DNA of 54,344 bases from Flavobacterium anhuiense (GTDB lineage Bacteria; Bacteroidota; Bacteroidia; Flavobacteriales; Flavobacteriaceae): NCBI RefSeq assembly GCF_004151235.1, contig NZ_JUIV01000024.1:1-54344 (forward strand), written 5' to 3'. Made by a program: the position numbers and the translations under genes. Below are positions 41,941-51,500 of the stretch, piece by piece (within the stretch, counting starts at the first letter, position 1; every line of letters starts with the position of its first letter). The notes under the pieces were generated by a model. The model saw only the letters and a list, made by a program, of their open reading frames with translations, did not search any database and was not told the DNA's origin.

Positions 41941-42888
41941 ATGTCAAATACAATCGAAAAAATTAAATGCCTTATTATAGGTTCTGGTCCTGCAGGTTAT
42001 ACTGCGGCAATTTATGCAGCCAGAGCTAACATGAATCCAGTGTTATATCAAGGAATGCAGCCTGGTGGTCAATTGACTACAACTAACGAGGTTGAAAACT
42101 TTCCTGGTTATGTTGATGGAGTTACAGGACCAGAAATGATGATTCAGTTGCAGGAACAAGCAAAACGTTTTGGTGCTGATATTCGTGACGGTTGGGCAAC
42201 AAAAGTTGATTTTTCTGGAGATATTCATAAAGTTTGGATTAACGATACAATCGAATTGCACTGTGAAACTGTAATTATTTCTACAGGCGCTTCGGCTAAA
42301 TATTTAGGATTGCCATCAGAACAGCATTATTTAAATATGGGTGGTGGAGTTTCTGCGTGTGCAGTTTGCGACGGATTCTTCTACAGAAACCAAGATGTTG
42401 TGATTGTTGGAGCAGGAGATTCTGCTTGCGAAGAAGCGCATTACTTATCTAAACTTTGCAAAAAAGTAACGATGTTAGTGAGAAGCGATAAATTCAGAGC
42501 TTCTAAAATTATGGAAGAACGTGTTCGTAAAACTGAAAACATCGAGATTTTAATGAATCACGATACTGTTGAAGTTTTAGGAGATAACAATGTAGTTCAT
42601 GCCATTAAAGCTTTAAACAAAACAACTGGCGAAACAATCGAAATTCCTGCAACTGGTTTCTTCGTGGCAATTGGTCACAAACCAAACACAGATATTTTTA
42701 AAGATTACATTACTCTTGACGAAACTGGATATATTATAAATACTCCAGGTACATCTAAAACAAATGTTGAAGGTGTGTTCGTAGCAGGAGACGCTGCAGA
42801 TCATGTATACCGTCAGGCAATTACTGCTGCAGGCACAGGATGTATGGCCGCATTGGATGCTGAAAGATATTTGGCTTCTAAAGAATAA
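41941..42888 (+). CDS. trxB: Thioredoxin reductase
   Basis: 315 aa from ATG 41941. FAD motif LIIGSGPAGYTAAIYAARA, GGQLTTTNEVENFPG, the redox centre CAVC (C140, C143), NADPH motif VIVGAGDSACEEAHYL and C-terminal VFVAGDAADHVYRQAITAAG. Reduces thioredoxin with NADPH in the cytosol. The frame extends to a TTG at 41917 that lies in the promoter, so the shorter start is chosen. Converges on the DUF2807 genes through a shared terminator. Confidence 0.97.
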   Translation: MSNTIEKIKCLIIGSGPAGYTAAIYAARANMNPVLYQGMQPGGQLTTTNEVENFPGYVDGVTGPEMMIQLQEQAKRFGADIRDGWATKVDFSGDIHKVWINDTIELHCETVIISTGASAKYLGLPSEQHYLNMGGGVSACAVCDGFFYRNQDVVIVGAGDSACEEAHYLSKLCKKVTMLVRSDKFRASKIMEERVRKTENIEILMNHDTVEVLGDNNVVHAIKALNKTTGETIEIPATGFFVAIGHKPNTDIFKDYITLDETGYIINTPGTSKTNVEGVFVAGDAADHVYRQAITAAGTGCMAALDAERYLASKE

Positions 42889-42931
42889 TTTTTAGTCTAC
42901 AGTCTCAGTCACAGTTTACAGACTATAAAAT

Positions 42932-42962
42932 AAAAGTCCCAATCTTTATGATTGGGACTTTT
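42932..42962. terminator. Bidirectional terminator between trxB and the DUF2807 gene
   Basis: AAAAGTCCCAATC (42932-42944) pairs with GATTGGGACTTTT (42950-42962) over five bases. Confidence 0.85.
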
Positions 42963-42997
42963 TCATTATATCTTAAACCCTAAAAAGTTTTCAAAGT

Positions 42998-43858
42998 TTA
43001 CAATGTCGTTGCTTTTGGTTTTGATGCGCCTGGTTTTTTTATCAGTTTTGCTTCTTCGCTAAAACGTGTAAGTTCTATTTTTGGATCGCCGTATAATGAA
43101 ATTTCAGATTTGTCTCCCGCTGCTATTGCAATTGTGGTATCTGCTAAAATTGTAGCAACGGCCGAACCTTCAGCTGTAACATTTGCATCTTTTAAAGTAA
43201 ATTTTGTTCCTGTAAAAACAGAATTATTATCTAATCTGATAGTAGCTTTTTCGGCAATTCCTTCAATTGCAGCTGTTGCTTTTTGATACAAATCGCATTT
43301 GAATTTTATTGCAGAAACCAATGTTTTAACTCCAGAGTTTTTACTCAATTGTAAATTTCCGTCTTCAGCTTTTAAGTTTAATTCTGTTCTGGATTTATCA
43401 TCTGCAATTAAAGTGAATTTTTTTGAGTTTACATTCAAATACAATTTGGAAAAATCAACGCAATTCATTGTAATGTCATCCAATTGCAGTTCTTGAATAG
43501 CATAAACAATAGCTTCATTTTTAGTGATTACCTTATTCAATGATTTAGTATAAGTAACCTTAACAGATAGTTTCTTAAAAATAGTAGATTCTTTATTGGT
43601 ATATAAACGAAGTGTTTTTTCTCTTAAATCCATCCCTACAATATCGTGTAGGTTGTCATCGGCTTCAATTTTAATTTCGTTTTTTTCTCCTTGTTCTAGG
43701 TAAACTTCCAGATTATCATCGACTTCAAGGGCGTCAAAACTTCCAACTTCTTTTATTGAGGTAGTTACAATTTTAGAACCTTTAATTTTTTCTCTTTTTT
43801 GAGCAAAAGTTAGAGTCGTAACAAATAATAATAGGAGAAGGGCGGTACTTTTTTTCAT
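42998..43858 (-). CDS. Secreted DUF2807 (head GIN domain-like) protein
   Basis: 286 aa from ATG 43858, which gives signal peptide MKKSTALLLLLFVTTLTFA. The start at 43897 is in frame but lies before the predicted transcription start. The mature part is a beta-rich DUF2807 region (VGSFDALEVDDNLEVYLEQG, NEIKIEADDNLHDIVGM, VKVTYTKSLNKVITKNEAI...), likely forming a parallel beta-roll. It is related to the neighbour at 43943-44677 and has its own promoter (43880-43887). Predicted periplasmic or surface protein, role unknown. Confidence 0.85.
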   Translation of the reverse strand: MKKSTALLLLLFVTTLTFAQKREKIKGSKIVTTSIKEVGSFDALEVDDNLEVYLEQGEKNEIKIEADDNLHDIVGMDLREKTLRLYTNKESTIFKKLSVKVTYTKSLNKVITKNEAIVYAIQELQLDDITMNCVDFSKLYLNVNSKKFTLIADDKSRTELNLKAEDGNLQLSKNSGVKTLVSAIKFKCDLYQKATAAIEGIAEKATIRLDNNSVFTGTKFTLKDANVTAEGSAVATILADTTIAIAAGDKSEISLYGDPKIELTRFSEEAKLIKKPGASKPKATTL

Positions 43859-43879
43859 TAATTCTAGATTTGATTTTGA

Positions 43880-43887
43880 CAAATATA
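43880..43887 (-). promoter_or_regulatory. Internal promoter -7 box for the last DUF2807 gene
   Basis: TATATTTG on the minus strand, 22 bases before the 43858 ATG, fits TAnnTTTG. Confidence 0.5.
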
Positions 43888-43942
43888 AAAAAATCATCCA
43901 CTTTTGATGAATGATTTCGTTTATATTTAACAGTTGCTTTTT

Positions 43943-44677
43943 TTAGCTTTTGTTGACGTTTCCTCCAGAGCTTGAAGATTTTTCAACCGTTTTTGGATTA
44001 CCACTGTAATTAATATTTCCGCCGCTAGAAGCATCAGCTTTTAAACTTAAGATTGGACGAACAGAAACTGTACCACCGCTAGAAGCATCTGCATGAACAT
44101 CATTTGCCATTAATTTTTCGGCATCAATACTTCCTCCGCTAGAAACCGAAGTAGTAAGACTTAATGCTTTACCTTCAATATCTACAGAACTTCCGCTTCC
44201 TGCATCTACTGCGATTCTGTCCGATTCGATTTTAACATCCATTGATGCTGCGCTCGAAGCTTCTAAAGTGATATCTTCACCTTGAACAAGTCCGTCAGTT
44301 TCAACAGTTGAAGCGCTTGAAGCTTCTATCTTATGAACAACAGGCATTTTTACAGTTACTTTTTTTGATGTAATATTTCGGAAAGAGTTGTATTTGCATT
44401 CGATGATAAGTGTTCCATTTTCTACTTTGGTAACAATTTCTTTTTGAAGATTGTCATCAGCTTCAACCGTAATTTCTGTAGCATCAGACTGTACAACAAC
44501 CACATCGATGGCATTGCTTACAGAGATATTTTTAAATTCTCCTTGAACAGTTCTTTTTTCTGTGGTAACATTTCCGCTTCCTTCAATTGCATTCATGTTA
44601 AAATTACATGAGGCAAACAATAAAGCTGTAACAGTTGCAATTATAAATTTCGTAATATGAATGATTATTTTTATCAT
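43943..44677 (-). CDS. DUF2807 lipoprotein
   Basis: 244 aa. A hydrophobic N-terminus ends in LLFASC, a lipobox-like site (C24). DUF2807 features follow: NISVSNAIDVVVVQSD, ITVEADDNLQKEIVTKVENG, VKMPVVHKIEASSASTVETD. The C-terminal half has regular SSGG and ASS repeats consistent with a parallel beta-helix. Four bases after the PspC gene. Probably attached to the outer membrane. Function unknown. Confidence 0.87.
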   Translation of the reverse strand: MIKIIIHITKFIIATVTALLFASCNFNMNAIEGSGNVTTEKRTVQGEFKNISVSNAIDVVVVQSDATEITVEADDNLQKEIVTKVENGTLIIECKYNSFRNITSKKVTVKMPVVHKIEASSASTVETDGLVQGEDITLEASSAASMDVKIESDRIAVDAGSGSSVDIEGKALSLTTSVSSGGSIDAEKLMANDVHADASSGGTVSVRPILSLKADASSGGNINYSGNPKTVEKSSSSGGNVNKS

Positions 44678-44680
44678 GGT

Positions 44681-46432
44681 TTAGTTAGTTTTGATTATAA
44701 CTCCGTTTTTGTCAATAGTTAATTTTCCTTTTTTTCCGTTTAAAACTTCTTTTCCATTAATTTTAACCGAAACTTCTTTTATAGTATCATTTGTGCTACC
44801 TGTATTATTCTCATAGTCATTTTCGTAGTCGTTCTCATAATCATTTTCATTATTGTTGTCATTGTCCTTGTCAGCAGGGCAGTTTAAACATTTTACTTTA
44901 GACCCGATAACTTTATAATTGTAATCTCCATTGTAATTTAATTCGAAGAAATTGTCATCTGAGTTATAGTAATCCCTAACAGAAGAATCTGGTTTTACTA
45001 ATTGTCCTTCTGGTAAATAAAGGTAAATGTCAACTTCTTGCCCTCTGAATTTGTTTTTTACATCTGTCAGAAAATAATTATCCAAAATTAAATGATTTCC
45101 ACTAATTTGAAACTTATAGGCAATTTTTTCTGCTCTTTTTTTAGCATTTGTAAAAGAGTTTCCTCTTGCACTTTTTTCGATCTGCATAAACGGAGCCGAT
45201 TCGTCTGTATGTAATACGTGTAAACGTACATCATTAGAATAAATCAATTCGTTGTTTGCAGAATCTTGTACGAATTCAAACTCTCTATAGTGGTTCAAAC
45301 TTTTTGTATAATAATCATTGTACTTGAACTTAATGTATAAAGTATCAGTAGGTTTGATTGCCAGAACTTTTTTCTCTACTACTTTATTATCATATGAAAT
45401 TTCAGTTGCCTGTTTGATTCCGATACTAGTAAGAATTGCGATAGAAATAATCCAAAGAGCCAAAAGCGTATATTTTGTAATGTTTCCGATTGATTTTAAG
45501 TTTGGAGATAACAGCTTAAATCCTAAAAGAGTTAAGAAGAAAAACGGAATTCCAACAGCAAAGAACATTAACAATCCGAATGACCAAAGAGGATATTCTG
45601 TAAAGTTTCCAGCTTCAACAAAATTCTGCCAAGGGAAATCGATGAAAATATTAGTCCCTAAAGTAAATACGCCAATCAATAACATGATTAAGGTAGAAAT
45701 CCCTGATATAATTAGAATTACTCCTAAGAACTTAGCAAAGATTTTAAAAACCGTCATGACAAAGTCTCCAAATGAACTACTTATTCTCCCAGCTCCCGAC
45801 TTTACTTGGTTTCCCATTTTGTCATAATCTGCATTTTTGAATTTCTCAGAAAGTGAATCAATTTCTTCACGAACTTTTTTTTCAATGTTCGAAATTGTTA
45901 CAGGTTCTCCAGTCATTTCCAATTTTTCTGAAGTTGTTACCGCTTCAGGAGTTACAATCCAAAGAACGAAGTAAGCTAAAATTCCTGTTCCAAAACCTGC
46001 GAAAACAAAGATTAAGAATACGATTTTAATCCAAACAGCGTCAATTCCGAAGTAATGTCCTAAACCTGTAGCCACACCTCCGATCATACCATTTTCTTTA
46101 TCACGGTATAATTTTTTGTGTTTTCTTGTAGTATAATTATTGAAAGATTGGCTTGCGTTTTCTTCGTCTTCAATTCGATAGTCTTCCGGCTGTCCCATCA
46201 CTGCAATCACTTCGTCAACATCTTTCAGTCCAACAACATGTTTTTCGCTTTTTTGTTTTTCTGTCAACAATTCAGAAACACGCATTTCGATGTCTTTAAT
46301 GATTTCATCTTGGCCAGATGAGTTGTTAAGTGATCGTTTTATAGCGTCAAAGTAGCGTGTCAATTTTAAGTATGCATCTTCATCGATGTGAAAAAACATC
46401 CCGCCTAAGTTAATATTTACTGTTTTGTTCAT
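44681..46432 (-). CDS. PspC domain multi-pass membrane protein
   Basis: 583 aa. Cytoplasmic N-terminus with coiled features (about 1-100), PspC domain KKLYRDKENGMIGGVATGLGHYFGID (about 105-165) and several further membrane helices (about 230-350), then a periplasmic beta-rich C-terminal region. The C-terminus contains an acidic NDYE repeat (12-bp unit at 44810-44845). In E. coli PspC responds to inner-membrane stress. Sits between PadR and DUF2807 genes with four-base gaps: one operon. Confidence 0.9.
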   Translation of the reverse strand: MNKTVNINLGGMFFHIDEDAYLKLTRYFDAIKRSLNNSSGQDEIIKDIEMRVSELLTEKQKSEKHVVGLKDVDEVIAVMGQPEDYRIEDEENASQSFNNYTTRKHKKLYRDKENGMIGGVATGLGHYFGIDAVWIKIVFLIFVFAGFGTGILAYFVLWIVTPEAVTTSEKLEMTGEPVTISNIEKKVREEIDSLSEKFKNADYDKMGNQVKSGAGRISSSFGDFVMTVFKIFAKFLGVILIISGISTLIMLLIGVFTLGTNIFIDFPWQNFVEAGNFTEYPLWSFGLLMFFAVGIPFFFLTLLGFKLLSPNLKSIGNITKYTLLALWIISIAILTSIGIKQATEISYDNKVVEKKVLAIKPTDTLYIKFKYNDYYTKSLNHYREFEFVQDSANNELIYSNDVRLHVLHTDESAPFMQIEKSARGNSFTNAKKRAEKIAYKFQISGNHLILDNYFLTDVKNKFRGQEVDIYLYLPEGQLVKPDSSVRDYYNSDDNFFELNYNGDYNYKVIGSKVKCLNCPADKDNDNNNENDYENDYENDYENNTGSTNDTIKEVSVKINGKEVLNGKKGKLTIDKNGVIIKTN

Positions 46433-46435
46433 GAC

Positions 46436-46768
46436 TTATTGATTTTGATTGGTGATTAGATTTACGGCGTCGGATAATTCTGTCCAAGTACCGCTAAGTT
46501 CGTTTAAAAATGTTTGTCCTATCTCGGTTAATCCATAATATTTTCGTGGTGGCCCTGAGGTCGATTCTTCCCAGCGATAATTTAGTAAACCGTCATTTTT
46601 CAATCTAGTTAACAACGGGTAAACGGTTCCTTCTACAACTAGTAATTTTGCGTTTTTTAAAGTGTCTAATATCTCAGATGTATATGCGTCTTTTTCTTTT
46701 AGAACCGATAAGATGCAAAACTCAAGAACACCTTTGCGCATCTGTGCTTTTGTGTTTTCAATGTTCAT
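46436..46768 (-). CDS. PadR-family transcriptional regulator
   Basis: 110 aa: winged helix with MRKGVLEFCILSVLKEKDAYTSEILDTL, VVEGTVYPLLTRLKNDGLLNYRW and SGPPRKYYGLTEIG, all PadR signatures. Likely a dimeric repressor. It is in the operon it probably controls, three bases before the PspC gene; a candidate operator lies upstream at 47422-47444. Confidence 0.94.
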   Translation of the reverse strand: MNIENTKAQMRKGVLEFCILSVLKEKDAYTSEILDTLKNAKLLVVEGTVYPLLTRLKNDGLLNYRWEESTSGPPRKYYGLTEIGQTFLNELSGTWTELSDAVNLITNQNQ

Positions 46769-46893
46769 AATTTCATTTTGTTTTTTTTTGATTGAACAAT
46801 TCGTTTTTTGATTGATGATGATTTGATTGATGATTGATTTCGAAACTTATATGATTTGATTGATGTTTCGACTATAACTTTTAATTTTTAATG

Positions 46894-47373
46894 TCACTTT
46901 ATAAAAGGAATCGTAATCGGATATTTGTATAATTCTCCGTTTGAAGCTTTTATAGAAGCATAGATTACTAAAAAGAATTCAACAAATTTTAATAATCCGA
47001 AAAGTATAACAGCTGTTATGGCTACACTTAAGGTTCCAATGTGTCCTTCGAAATTGAAATTTCTAATTACAAGATTCTCGTTGTACATAAATGTTTCGAT
47101 TGGAATATTTTGTAAAACTACTGATATAAAAATCGGTATTGCAATAAGCGCTAAAATCAAAGAATAAAGCAAAATGCTTAATTGAAAGTTCAAAGCCTGT
47201 TTTCCGTGATGATCTGCAAATTCAGACTTGTCTTTATAATTTGTCCAAATGATTAGCGGAAAAATATAGTTCCCAAACGGAATTATATATTGGCTCAAAG
47301 TACTCAGATGAGTAAATGTTGCTGTATTCTTTTCTGATGTTTTTTCCATGATGAGTGGTGTTGTTGTTTCCAT
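46894..47373 (-). CDS. DUF4870 membrane protein
   Basis: 159 aa with about four membrane helices. YIIPFGNYIFPLIIWTNYKDKSEFADHHGKQALNFQ is the DUF4870 signature. It is the first gene of the cluster, 125 bases before padR, and is likely to be in the same transcript or regulon. Function unknown. Confidence 0.9.
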   Translation of the reverse strand: METTTPLIMEKTSEKNTATFTHLSTLSQYIIPFGNYIFPLIIWTNYKDKSEFADHHGKQALNFQLSILLYSLILALIAIPIFISVVLQNIPIETFMYNENLVIRNFNFEGHIGTLSVAITAVILFGLLKFVEFFLVIYASIKASNGELYKYPITIPFIK

Positions 47374-47401
47374 GATTAAAAGTATATAGTAATTTCTTAT
47401 G

Positions 47402-47444
47402 CAAATATATGTCTAAAAAACAGTATCTTGTTTTGCATAGTACT
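47402..47444 (-). promoter_or_regulatory. Promoter and candidate PadR operator of the DUF4870 operon
   Basis: TATATTTG on the minus strand (47402-47409) fits the -7 consensus, 29 bases before the ATG at 47373. Upstream is an imperfect inverted repeat, AGTATCTTG (47422-47430) and CATAGTACT (47436-47444) over a five-base centre, located near the -33 region where a repressor could act. Confidence 0.45.
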
Positions 47445-47604
47445 AATTATTAACAAAAATTTAACAAATATTAGAATAGGAAATTTTGTTTAAATTGCTG
47501 AAAATCATTCGGAAGTGCCGTGTTTATTGAAATTCTTTTGATAGTTTAATAATTTATTGTGCGTGCATAGTTTTTTTGTATTTTTACATAAAAAAATAAA
47601 TATC

Positions 47605-48057
47605 ATGGCAGTTTCAGTTTCCAAACTCAACAAATTTGTATTGTTCAAATTACCATCAGCATACTTTTGCGGGGTACGTGTAAAAGCTATCGACAAAGAC
47701 AGCTGTATTGTCACGGTAAAACATAGATGGATCAATCAGAATCCGTTTAATTCCATGTACTTTGCAGTTCAGGCAATGGCGGCGGAGCTTACAACAGGAG
47801 CTTTGGTTATTTCTCAGATCCAGGAAAGCGGACGAAAAATATCAATGCTAGTAGCCAACAACAAAGGAAACTTCACTAAAAAAGCAACCGGAAGAATTAC
47901 ATTTGTCTGCAATGACGGGCATTTGATTGCTGAAGCTATTCAAAGAACTATAGAAACTGGTGAAGGACAAACTTTCTGGATGAAATCCATTGGAACCAAC
48001 GAAGAAGGTGTTCAGGTTTCTGAAATGGATTTTGAATGGAGTATTCGAGTGAAATAA
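47605..48057 (+). CDS. DUF4442 hotdog-fold protein
   Basis: 150 aa from ATG 47605; a GTG at 47557 would add 16 unlike residues. The sequence (FKLPSAYFCGVRVKAIDKDSCIVTV, NPFNSMYFAVQAMAAELTTGAL, GRITFVCNDG...) fits the DUF4442 family of hotdog-fold thioesterase-like proteins. A catalytic residue cannot be assigned. It stands alone with its own terminator. Divergent from the DUF4870 operon. Confidence 0.88.
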   Translation: MAVSVSKLNKFVLFKLPSAYFCGVRVKAIDKDSCIVTVKHRWINQNPFNSMYFAVQAMAAELTTGALVISQIQESGRKISMLVANNKGNFTKKATGRITFVCNDGHLIAEAIQRTIETGEGQTFWMKSIGTNEEGVQVSEMDFEWSIRVK

Positions 48058-48117
48058 AAATAGCAATATTGATTTGTAAATAGAAACGGCAGTAAGTCTT
48101 TACGTGTTGTTATATAT

Positions 48118-48149
48118 AAAACGCCAGTAAATTTTTTTACTGGCGTTTT
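48118..48149 (+). terminator. Terminator of the DUF4442 gene
   Basis: AAAACGCCAGTAAA (48118-48131) pairs with TTTACTGGCGTTTT (48136-48149) over four bases, then T-rich sequence. Confidence 0.87.
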
Positions 48150-48589
48150 ATATTTTTAAAGCTTTTTTTTGCCTTTTTTTGTTTTTAATGTGTTGAATTT
48201 CAGTATATTTATGGTTATAAACTCGTATACGCAAGAAAAATACTTTTTTTCTAAATCAAAATTTTAGCTGATAAATTGATCTTAAATATTTATTAAGCTA
48301 CTTCTACAAGCCTTTATAATTTGAGGAATTTTTGAATAATTAAGTTTAACTAAAATCGATTAAAATTGAGTATTTATAATTAGAAATACTCTATTCTGTT
48401 ATTTTTTAGGCTTTTAGTGGAAATTTAAAAAAAAAGTCTACCATACTTTTGCCCCCCGAAATACAGAAAACCTACGCTGTATTATTTTTTAGAAAATAAA
48501 TGAACAATTGTTATTTAAAAGTGATTTGATCTTTTCTGGAGAATAGATTATTTTTTTAAGGAGCTATTGTCGAATTAACAAAAACAAAT
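48150..48589 (+). promoter_or_regulatory. 440-base upstream region of the giant adhesin gene
   Basis: AT-rich and non-coding. Contains the promoter -7 box TACTTTTG (48444-48451), giving a leader of about 130 bases before ATG 48590. An 8-bp inverted repeat GAGTATTT (48368-48375) / AAATACTC (48384-48391) lies about 55 bases upstream of the -7 box and may be an operator. No other feature recognised. Confidence 0.5.
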
Positions 48590-51500
48590 ATGAGGACAAA
48601 AATTACTTTAATTCTTGCATTGCTCATCCTGCCTTTCATTAGTAACAAAGTTTTTTCGCAGACTGTTACTGGTACACCAAGTAATACTGGCTGTCAGAGC
48701 CAAGGTATAATTACTTCAAGTAGCACAGGATTAGGAGCAACTCCACAGTATCAGCTTTTAAAGGCTGGTGTAGTCGTTTCTCCCGTTCCGGGAGATAATA
48801 CACAATTTTCTACTAATCCTGTTTTTACAGGTTTAAGTTCTGGTATTTATGTTGTAAATGCAAGAGCTACATCTGGCGGAACAGTTTATTCAAGTGCCAA
48901 TATAACTGTCACAGATGGTTATACTGCAATGACAGTTACAACTCCAACAAAAGTTGCAAATTGCGTAGGAGGAACAGGAGTGTTAACTTCAACAGTTACA
49001 AACGGAAAGGCACCTTTTACATACAAAATTGCAACTCAGTCAGCACCTGCCACAATTTTGCAAAATAGCGGACCAATAACTCCTCGTACTTTTACTTTTA
49101 CAGCTCTGCCTGCAAATAATTATATTGTAAGCGTGACTGATAGCTGTGGACAAACTATTACTGGAGCAACTTCTATTGCAAATCCCACAATAACTATTGA
49201 TGATATAAAAATTGCTACTATTGCATATCCTATGAGGCCAGGGCTTTCTTGTACTGATGCAATTAGGTTGTATATAGAGAGAGGTTTTTATTATACAGCA
49301 AGTAATACAATTGTTTCAGCTGCAGATGCAGCATTATTCAGATGGAAAATTAAGTTTCAAGGACAAGAGTATGGTCAAGACACGAATAGCGATGGTTATG
49401 CTGATATTGGAGGAGAAGGATTTTTATTGTCTAATTTAAATCCTACTATGCCAATAATTGCAAACAGAAATAATGTAACTAATGATATATCCAATATGCG
49501 AGTAGTTTTGATGGATATGTGTGGTAAAAGTAAAGAATTTATAGTTACAAATTATAATACAGTTTATTCTAGTTTGTCTGTAAGAAATTGTGCAGGAAAC
49601 GCAATTGTAAGATCTAGTATAGTTGGAGGCTTAGATTGCTTACCAGTTGATGTGACTATGACTAATGCATCTAATTCTGCAGATACTCATAGTTTTGTTA
49701 TCACTAGTGCTTCAGCACAAAATTATAACATACCTCTAACTCCAGGAGGGATTTATAATGTCACATTTAAAGATGGAGAAGGTTATACTACAGGTTTGTT
49801 TACACCTGCTTCTAATCGATTGACTTTTAGTGCTACCTCTGCATTTGCGGTTTCACAAAGCCCCCAAAGTGTAGCAAGTTTAAATAATTTAGATTATGGG
49901 TCATTATATGTAGGGATAACTCCTTACCAAGCTACTGATGTTTTAAGTTATACAGTAACAGCCTCTAACAACCCATTAGTAGCTGTTGGGTATGCATACA
50001 GTGCACAATTAAGTGCTTTTACTAATGGATCAAGTGGAACTCCTAGGTTGCCAAGTCCTAACCCAACAGATCCTCAACCCTATTGGCCTAAAGGTAATTA
50101 TACTTTGCAAATTTCTACAGATTGTGGAGCAGCTTCTTTGAATGTTATTGTTCCGGGACGTACAGCCAGTTTATCTGGTAATACGACAACACCTGTCTGC
50201 GGTGGGTTTAATTATGTTATGAATGGTAACTTCGATGATCCAACAGCTTATCAGGTTATAATTGTTTCGGGGCCATCAAGTGTCGGTCAGGTTAGAGATT
50301 TGGCCAGTACTACAGCGTCACTTCCTTTTAATGGGCTAAGTTATGGTACCTATGTTTTTGGACTGCGTATCAAAGGAGGAACTGTGAATGTTTTAACTCA
50401 AACTATAACTTACGATGCAAACAACGCCATAATTGTAGATAAAACAAATACAGGAGGTTATGTCTGTGCAACAGGAGCCACAAACGGAGTTTTAACTATT
50501 ACAGCTGCTTCCAATTCACCCGCACCGGGAAATGTTTTGGAATACGCGTTAAGCACAGACGGCGGATCAACTTTTGGAGCCTACCAAAGCAACAATACCT
50601 TTAGCGGACTTACCGATAATACTTATTATTTCAGGATAAAAGATGGCTGCGGGAATGTTATTACACAATCAGTTCAGATTGGTGTTGCAGCAGCTCCGGA
50701 TGCCACTGCTGACGGATTGAACACCCCAGCAGTAATCTGTGATAAGACTTCCGGGACTGTACATTTAGATGTTGATGTTTTTGGTGCAATTTCCTATCAG
50801 TGGACAGGTCCCGGAATAAATGCATCCAATCAAGGACAGAAAGATCCTTTGATTAATTACTCAGATCTGACTGTTGGTGCTAATAATTACACCTGCACTG
50901 TTAGACTTGGGGCGCCTTGTAACAGTAGTACTGTTTCTGCTTTAACAATTAATGTAAATGCAAGGCCAACAGTTGTAACTACGGCTCCAGCGGCAGTTTG
51001 TTTTCCAAACACAATTGATATTACGGCACCAGAAATTACAGCTGGAAGTTCGGCAGGACTGACATATACCTATTTTTTAGACGAGCAGGCTACTATTCCT
51101 GTTACTGATCCTACGGCAATTTCAGTCAGAGATACCTATTATATAAAAGGAACCAATGGCAATGGGTGTTTCACCATTACTCCGGTAGATGTAATTGTCA
51201 ACGATTTGCCGCAGGCTACAATAAATTATACAAATACTCCATATTGTCAGACGGGAACTGTATTACCCGAACAATTAGGTACTGCAGGAGGAACGTATAG
51301 TTCTGATGCTAATCTTGTTGTTGATGTAAATACTGGAGAAATAAATTTAGAAACGTCAACGATAGGAGATCATACTATTACGTATACATTTAATGATGGC
51401 AATTGCTCGAACAATGTGACCACAGAGATAACAATTAATCCGCTTCCTGTAGCTGCAATAAGTTATCCTAATGGGCCTTACTGCAACAGAGGAACAGCCA

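Noticed and set aside
45318..45827. 169-codon open frame opposite the PspC gene
   Set aside because: The minus-strand gene is well supported by PspC motifs and operon structure; the opposite frame shows no recognisable protein features.
47557..47604. GTG-initiated extension of the DUF4442 protein
   Set aside because: The extra residues (CVHSFFVFLHKK) are unlike the family; ATG 47605 fits the conserved start.
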